From NCBI GenBank assembly GCA_050698355.1, contig JBOHBN010000343.1, positions 1 through 16,691 of the forward strand: 16,691 nt of DNA. Direction: 5' to 3'. The notes below the pieces were generated by a model. The model did no database searches. It was not told the DNA's origin and saw only the letters and a list, made by a program, of their open reading frames with translations. The stretch comes from JBOHBN01 sp050698355. Its GTDB lineage: Bacteria; Actinomycetota; Actinomycetes; Streptosporangiales; WHST01. How positions within the stretch are numbered: the stretch's first letter is position 1; each line of letters opens with the position of its first letter. This document shows, one piece after another, positions 13,099 to 16,691 of the stretch. The position numbers and the translations under genes are program-made.

Positions 13099-14259
13099 AT
13101 GGAATTCGCCCTCACCGACGAACAGCAGGCGATCGTCGAGACGATACGCCGCTTCGTGCACGCCGAGCTCGAGCCGTACGAGGACGAGGTCGAGCGGCTC
13201 GACGAGGTACCGCCCGAACTGGCCGAGCAGATCAGGGCGAAGGCGCTCGGCGCCGGGCTGTACGCGCCGAACATGCCCGAAGAGGTAGGCGGCGGTGGCC
13301 TGGACGCGGTCGCGTTGACGCTCGTCGAGCGCGAACTCGGCAGGACGAGCTACGCGCTGCAGATGCTCGTTGCGCGGCCGAGCAACATCCTGCAGGCATG
13401 CCAGGGGGAACAACGGGAGCGGTACCTGCTCCCCGCCGTACGCGGGGAACTGCACGACTGCCTGGCGATGACCGAGCCGGGCGCCGGGTCGGACGTGAGG
13501 TCGATGTCGACGCGGGCCGTACGGGACGGCTCGGAGTACGTGATCGATGGCGCCAAGCAGTTCATCAGCCATGCCGACGTGTCCGACTTCGTCGTCCTGT
13601 TCGCGGTCACCGGCACCGAGGACACCGAGCGCGGGCCGCGCAACCTCATCACCGCGTTCGTGGTGGACCTGGACACCCCTGGCCTGACCGTACGCCGCGG
13701 TTCGGCCTGCGTGTCCCACCGCGGTTACCACCAGTGCGAGCTCGGCTTCGACTCCTGCCGGGTACCGGTGTCCGCCCGGCTGGGCGAGGAGGGACGCGGC
13801 CTGGAGTTGATGGACGAGTGGCTCGGGGCCAGCCGGCTCAGCGTCGCCGCGACCTCCGTCGGCAGGGCCCAGCGCGTCTTGGAGATGATGACGCGGTGGG
13901 CGGCCGAACGCAGCCAATTCGGGCGTCCCATCGGCCGTTTCCAGGGCGTGAGCTTCCCGCTCGCCGACGTCGCCACCGAAGTCGAGGCGGCCAACCTGCT
14001 CACGTTGCAGGCCGCGTGGCGGCTGGAGCAAGCGAGCATGACGAAGCAGGACGCCGCGATGGCCAAGCTGTTCGCGACCGAAGCGCTCGCCAAGGCCACC
14101 GACCAGGCCGTCCAGGTCTACGGCGGTATGGGTCTCATGGCCGAGCTGCCGATCGAGCGGTTCTGGCGTGATGCCCGCGTGGAGCGGATCTGGGACGGCA
14201 CGAGCGAGGTGCAGCGCCACATCATCTCCCGCTCCATGCTGCGGCCGCTGGGAGCTTGA
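13099..14259 (+). CDS. Acyl-CoA dehydrogenase, probable gamma-butyrobetainyl-CoA dehydrogenase
   Basis: This 386-residue flavoprotein is full length for the acyl-CoA dehydrogenase family. The N-terminal helical domain starts MEFALTDEQQAIV; the FAD/substrate motif AMTEPGAGSDV lies at 123-133, and C-terminal motifs include RSQFGRPIGRFQ (271-282) and QVYGGMGLMAELPIERFWRD (339-358). In this context it would turn gamma-butyrobetainyl-CoA into crotonobetainyl-CoA, passing electrons to an ETF encoded elsewhere; E. coli CaiA runs the reverse reaction. The motif that usually supplies the catalytic base, IYEGT, reads IWDGT here with Asp366; CaiA has a Gly at the same place. GGAG lies 8 bases before ATG 13099. 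The stop (14257-14259) shares one base with the next start, so translation is coupled. Confidence 0.85.
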   Translation: MEFALTDEQQAIVETIRRFVHAELEPYEDEVERLDEVPPELAEQIRAKALGAGLYAPNMPEEVGGGGLDAVALTLVERELGRTSYALQMLVARPSNILQACQGEQRERYLLPAVRGELHDCLAMTEPGAGSDVRSMSTRAVRDGSEYVIDGAKQFISHADVSDFVVLFAVTGTEDTERGPRNLITAFVVDLDTPGLTVRRGSACVSHRGYHQCELGFDSCRVPVSARLGEEGRGLELMDEWLGASRLSVAATSVGRAQRVLEMMTRWAAERSQFGRPIGRFQGVSFPLADVATEVEAANLLTLQAAWRLEQASMTKQDAAMAKLFATEALAKATDQAVQVYGGMGLMAELPIERFWRDARVERIWDGTSEVQRHIISRSMLRPLGA

Positions 14260-16352
14260 TGGTTCCGCGCCCGCCACTCGACCGGCTGCTCGCGCCACGG
14301 CACGTCGCCGTCGTCGGCGGTGATGCTGCGGAAAGCGCGATCCGCCAATGCCGTCGTGCCGGGTTCACCGGACCGATCTGGCCGGTGAACCCACAGCGGC
14401 ACTCGCTTGACGGACTCGCGTGCTACCCGGACGTACGCGCCCTTCCCGAGGCGCCCGACGCGTCGTTCGTCGCCGTTCCCAACCAGGCGACCGTCGAGGT
14501 CGTGCGTGGTCTCGCGGACCGCGACGCCGGCGGTGCGGTGTGTCACGCGTCCGGCTTCGCCGAACTGGACGGCCACGGATCGGCGCTGCAACACGATTTG
14601 GCTCGGGCGGCCGGTGAGATGGCCGTGCTCGGACCGAACTGCCTCGGGTTGCTGAACTACCTCGACGGTGTCGCGTTGTGGCCGGACGAGCATGGTGGTC
14701 ACTGCGTCGACAGCGGGGTCGCCGTGATCACCCAGAGCGGCAACATCGGCCAGAACCTCACCATGCAGCGCCGCTCGCTGCCGTTGGCACAACTGGTCAC
14801 GACCGGGAACACCGCCGTCACCGGCATTGCGGAGATCGTCCAGGCGCTGCTGCGCGACGAGCGGATCACTGCCATCGGCCTGCACCTGGAGGGGATGGAC
14901 GACACCGCCGGGCTGTTGCGAGCGGGGCTCGCGGCGCTACGGGCAGGGGTGCCGATCGTGGCCCTCAAGACCGGCAGCTCCGAGCTTGGCGCCAGCGTGA
15001 ACGCGAGCCACACCAGCTCTCTCGCTGGGTCCGACACGCTGGCCGACGCATTCTTCGCCCGCGCCGGAATCGCACGCGTACACAGCCTTGGCGCCTTCCT
15101 CGAGACGCTGAAGTTCCTCCATGTGCATGGACCACTGACCGGCAGCACCGTCGCGTCGGCCAGCTGCTCAGGCGGTGAGGCGGCGCTCGTCGCCGACCTC
15201 GCGCAGCGATCCGGAACCACCATGCCGGCGTTCGAACCGGCCGTCACCGACGACCTGCGGCGCGTGCTCGGAGAGCACGTCGCGGTCGGGAACCCGCTCG
15301 ACTACCACACCTACATCTGGGGCAACGCCGCTCGACAGACCGACTGCTTCCGGGCCTTCCTCTCGGCCGGCCTCGACTGTCACCTGCTCGTCGTCGACGT
15401 ACCGCGTGCGGACCGCTGTGCCCAGTCCGCCTGGCACACGACCGTCGACGCGTACATGACGGCGCACCGCCGTACGGCCGCGACCGCCGCCGTCGTCAGC
15501 ACCCTGCCGGAGGGTCTTCCCGAACCCCTCGGCCAACGCCTGCTGGCGCAGGGGATCGCCCCGATGCAAGGGTTGGAGGACTGCTTCGCCGCGCTCTGCG
15601 CCGCGCACCGCATCGGCGAAGCCCAAGGCCACATCCACGAGGATACGGGGGCGGCACTCACGGTTCCGTCGATGCCGACGGCGGTCGAGCAGCTCGACGA
15701 GGCCGCCGCGAAGCGGGTGTTGGAACGGGCCGGCGTGCACGTACCGGCGGGGACAACGGCGACGGCCGCTGACGCGTGCGCTGCCGCTCGCGAGATCGGG
15801 TTCCCTGCCGTGGTCAAGGCGGTGTCCGCCACAACGACGCACAAGTCCGAGGTGGGCGCCGTCCGGCTCGGGCTCACCGACGAAGCAGAGGTACGCGCCG
15901 CGGTCTCGGCGATGGCGGCGACCACCTTCCTCGTCGAGCGCATGGTGCCGGATGTGTTGGTGGAGCTCATGGTCGGCGTGCGACGCGACCCGCAGTACGG
16001 GTTGGCGCTGACGATCGCGGCCGGTGGCGTGCTCGTCGACCTGCTCCGCGACTCCCGCTCGTTGCTGCTTCCGGCCGCACGACCGGACATCGAGGCGGCG
16101 CTCGCCCGGTTGCGGGTGTGGCGTCTCCTGGCCGGCTTCCGCGGCCGACCCCGGGCGGACGTGAGCGCCGCGGTCGACGCGATTACCGCTGTCGCCGACT
16201 ACGCAAGCGATCCCGCGAACGACGTGGTGGAGGTCGAAGTGAACCCACTTCTGGTGTTACCCGACGGACAGGGTGCTGTGGCAGGCGACGTACTGCTGCG
16301 CCGGGGGTCGGCCGCGTACGACCGCGCGACACTGGTCGGGAGCGCGCGATGA
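14259..16352 (+). CDS. Two-module NDP/ATP-grasp acyl-CoA synthetase (acetate-CoA ligase family)
   Basis: This 697-residue enzyme joins the alpha-like and beta-like parts of NDP-forming acyl-CoA synthetases. Residues 1-140 form the CoA-binding Rossmann domain (VAVVGG near 16-21, AVLGPNCLGLLN 122-133). Residues about 150-460 are the succinyl-CoA-ligase-like region, with NASHTSSLAGSD carrying the likely phosphorylated His251. Residues about 478-690 form the ATP-grasp domain (GFPAVVKAVSATTTHKSEVG 514-533, EVEVNPLLV 658-666). It would activate gamma-butyrobetaine, crotonobetaine or carnitine to the CoA thioester; E. coli uses the unrelated CaiC ligase and CaiB transferase. ATG 14259 is chosen for the TGATG overlap with GGGAG 4 bases upstream; TTG 14256 would add one residue. 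Substrate is inferred from CaiD and the dehydrogenase beside it. Confidence 0.85.
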   Translation: MVPRPPLDRLLAPRHVAVVGGDAAESAIRQCRRAGFTGPIWPVNPQRHSLDGLACYPDVRALPEAPDASFVAVPNQATVEVVRGLADRDAGGAVCHASGFAELDGHGSALQHDLARAAGEMAVLGPNCLGLLNYLDGVALWPDEHGGHCVDSGVAVITQSGNIGQNLTMQRRSLPLAQLVTTGNTAVTGIAEIVQALLRDERITAIGLHLEGMDDTAGLLRAGLAALRAGVPIVALKTGSSELGASVNASHTSSLAGSDTLADAFFARAGIARVHSLGAFLETLKFLHVHGPLTGSTVASASCSGGEAALVADLAQRSGTTMPAFEPAVTDDLRRVLGEHVAVGNPLDYHTYIWGNAARQTDCFRAFLSAGLDCHLLVVDVPRADRCAQSAWHTTVDAYMTAHRRTAATAAVVSTLPEGLPEPLGQRLLAQGIAPMQGLEDCFAALCAAHRIGEAQGHIHEDTGAALTVPSMPTAVEQLDEAAAKRVLERAGVHVPAGTTATAADACAAAREIGFPAVVKAVSATTTHKSEVGAVRLGLTDEAEVRAAVSAMAATTFLVERMVPDVLVELMVGVRRDPQYGLALTIAAGGVLVDLLRDSRSLLLPAARPDIEAALARLRVWRLLAGFRGRPRADVSAAVDAITAVADYASDPANDVVEVEVNPLLVLPDGQGAVAGDVLLRRGSAAYDRATLVGSAR

Positions 16353-16691
16353 CCGATGCGGTACAGCTCGACGTCGATGGCTCCATCCTGCTGATCACGC
16401 TGGACCGGCCCAAGGCGAACGCCATCGACGTCGCCACCAGCCACGAGCTGTACGCGGCGTTCGAGCGGCTACGTCGTGACCCCGACCTGCGGGTCGGCGT
16501 GGCCACCGGTGCTGGGGACCGGTTCTTCTCGGCGGGCTGGGATCTCAAGGCCGCCGCGCGCGGGGAACCGGTCGACGCCGACCATGGGCCGGGCGGCTTC
16601 GCCGGGCTGACCGAGTTCTTCGGGCTGGACAAGCCCGTGATCGCCGCAGTCAACGGACTCGCCGTCGGTGGCGGCTTCGAGCTCGCCCTCG
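16349..16691 (+). CDS. caiD: Carnitinyl-CoA dehydratase / crotonobetainyl-CoA hydratase (CaiD), 3' end outside window
   Basis: The first 114 residues of a crotonase-family enzyme are present; E. coli CaiD has 261. It interconverts crotonobetainyl-CoA and carnitinyl-CoA. From memory, the resemblance to E. coli CaiD is very strong: GSILLITLDRPKANAIDVAT (11-30), FFSAGWDLKAAA (59-70), GPGGFAGLTEFFGLDKPVIA (80-99) and GGGFELAL (107-114). Glu111 falls at the same number as the CaiD catalytic Glu111; the second catalytic Glu is beyond the window. ATG 16349 overlaps the synthetase stop (ATGA). This is the gene that most firmly fixes the operon as crotonobetaine/carnitine-CoA metabolism. Confidence 0.93.
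   Translation, partial: MTDAVQLDVDGSILLITLDRPKANAIDVATSHELYAAFERLRRDPDLRVGVATGAGDRFFSAGWDLKAAARGEPVDADHGPGGFAGLTEFFGLDKPVIAAVNGLAVGGGFELAL

Overview
The window looks like chromosome of a high-GC Gram-positive actinomycete. Codons end mostly in G or C, GTG starts are present, at least two genes look leaderless behind TAnnnT-type -10 boxes, and exported proteins carry twin-arginine signals. I cannot name a genus. There are two parts with a boundary near a tRNA-Arg fragment at about 3101-3145.

Left part (1-3145): accessory DNA. It holds the 3' end of an IS66-family transposase; a twin-arginine exported protein of unknown function, broken by an in-frame TGA; a small stand-alone PD-(D/E)XK nuclease that resembles the detached C-terminal domain of a helicase-nuclease; and a compact toxin-antitoxin pair with two tandem 19-bp operator copies over its promoter. 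It ends at the 3' half of a tRNA-Arg(CCG) gene with no 5' half. That is the usual scar (att site) left by an element that integrates into a tRNA gene.

Right part (3392-16691): a metabolic locus with two outward-facing operons and two regulator genes lying tail to tail between them. The leftward operon (10628 to 3392) encodes a beta-keto acid cleavage enzyme, an L-carnitine 3-dehydrogenase, a family-5 (Dpp/Opp-type) binding lipoprotein, two permeases, an unrecognised 40-residue ORF and a fused double ATPase. The rightward operon (12520 to beyond 16691) encodes a hotdog thioesterase, an acyl-CoA dehydrogenase, a two-module ATP-grasp acyl-CoA synthetase and a very CaiD-like crotonase cut by the window edge. 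The regulators are an XRE-TetR fusion, divergent from the leftward operon, and an IclR-type protein, divergent from the rightward one. Each divergent promoter region has a clear palindrome.

Together the enzymes spell out an aerobic route from gamma-butyrobetaine or crotonobetaine to glycine betaine. The synthetase makes the CoA thioester, the dehydrogenase makes crotonobetainyl-CoA, and CaiD hydrates it to carnitinyl-CoA. After release, carnitine is oxidised to 3-dehydrocarnitine, which the cleavage enzyme converts with acetyl-CoA to betainyl-CoA and acetoacetate, and a thioesterase frees betaine. The step assignments rest on family knowledge; linking the Dpp-type transporter to carnitine or butyrobetaine uptake is inference from the operon. 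The least conventional parts are that transporter, the ATP-grasp ligase in place of CaiB/CaiC, and the 40-residue ORF that overlaps both its neighbours.
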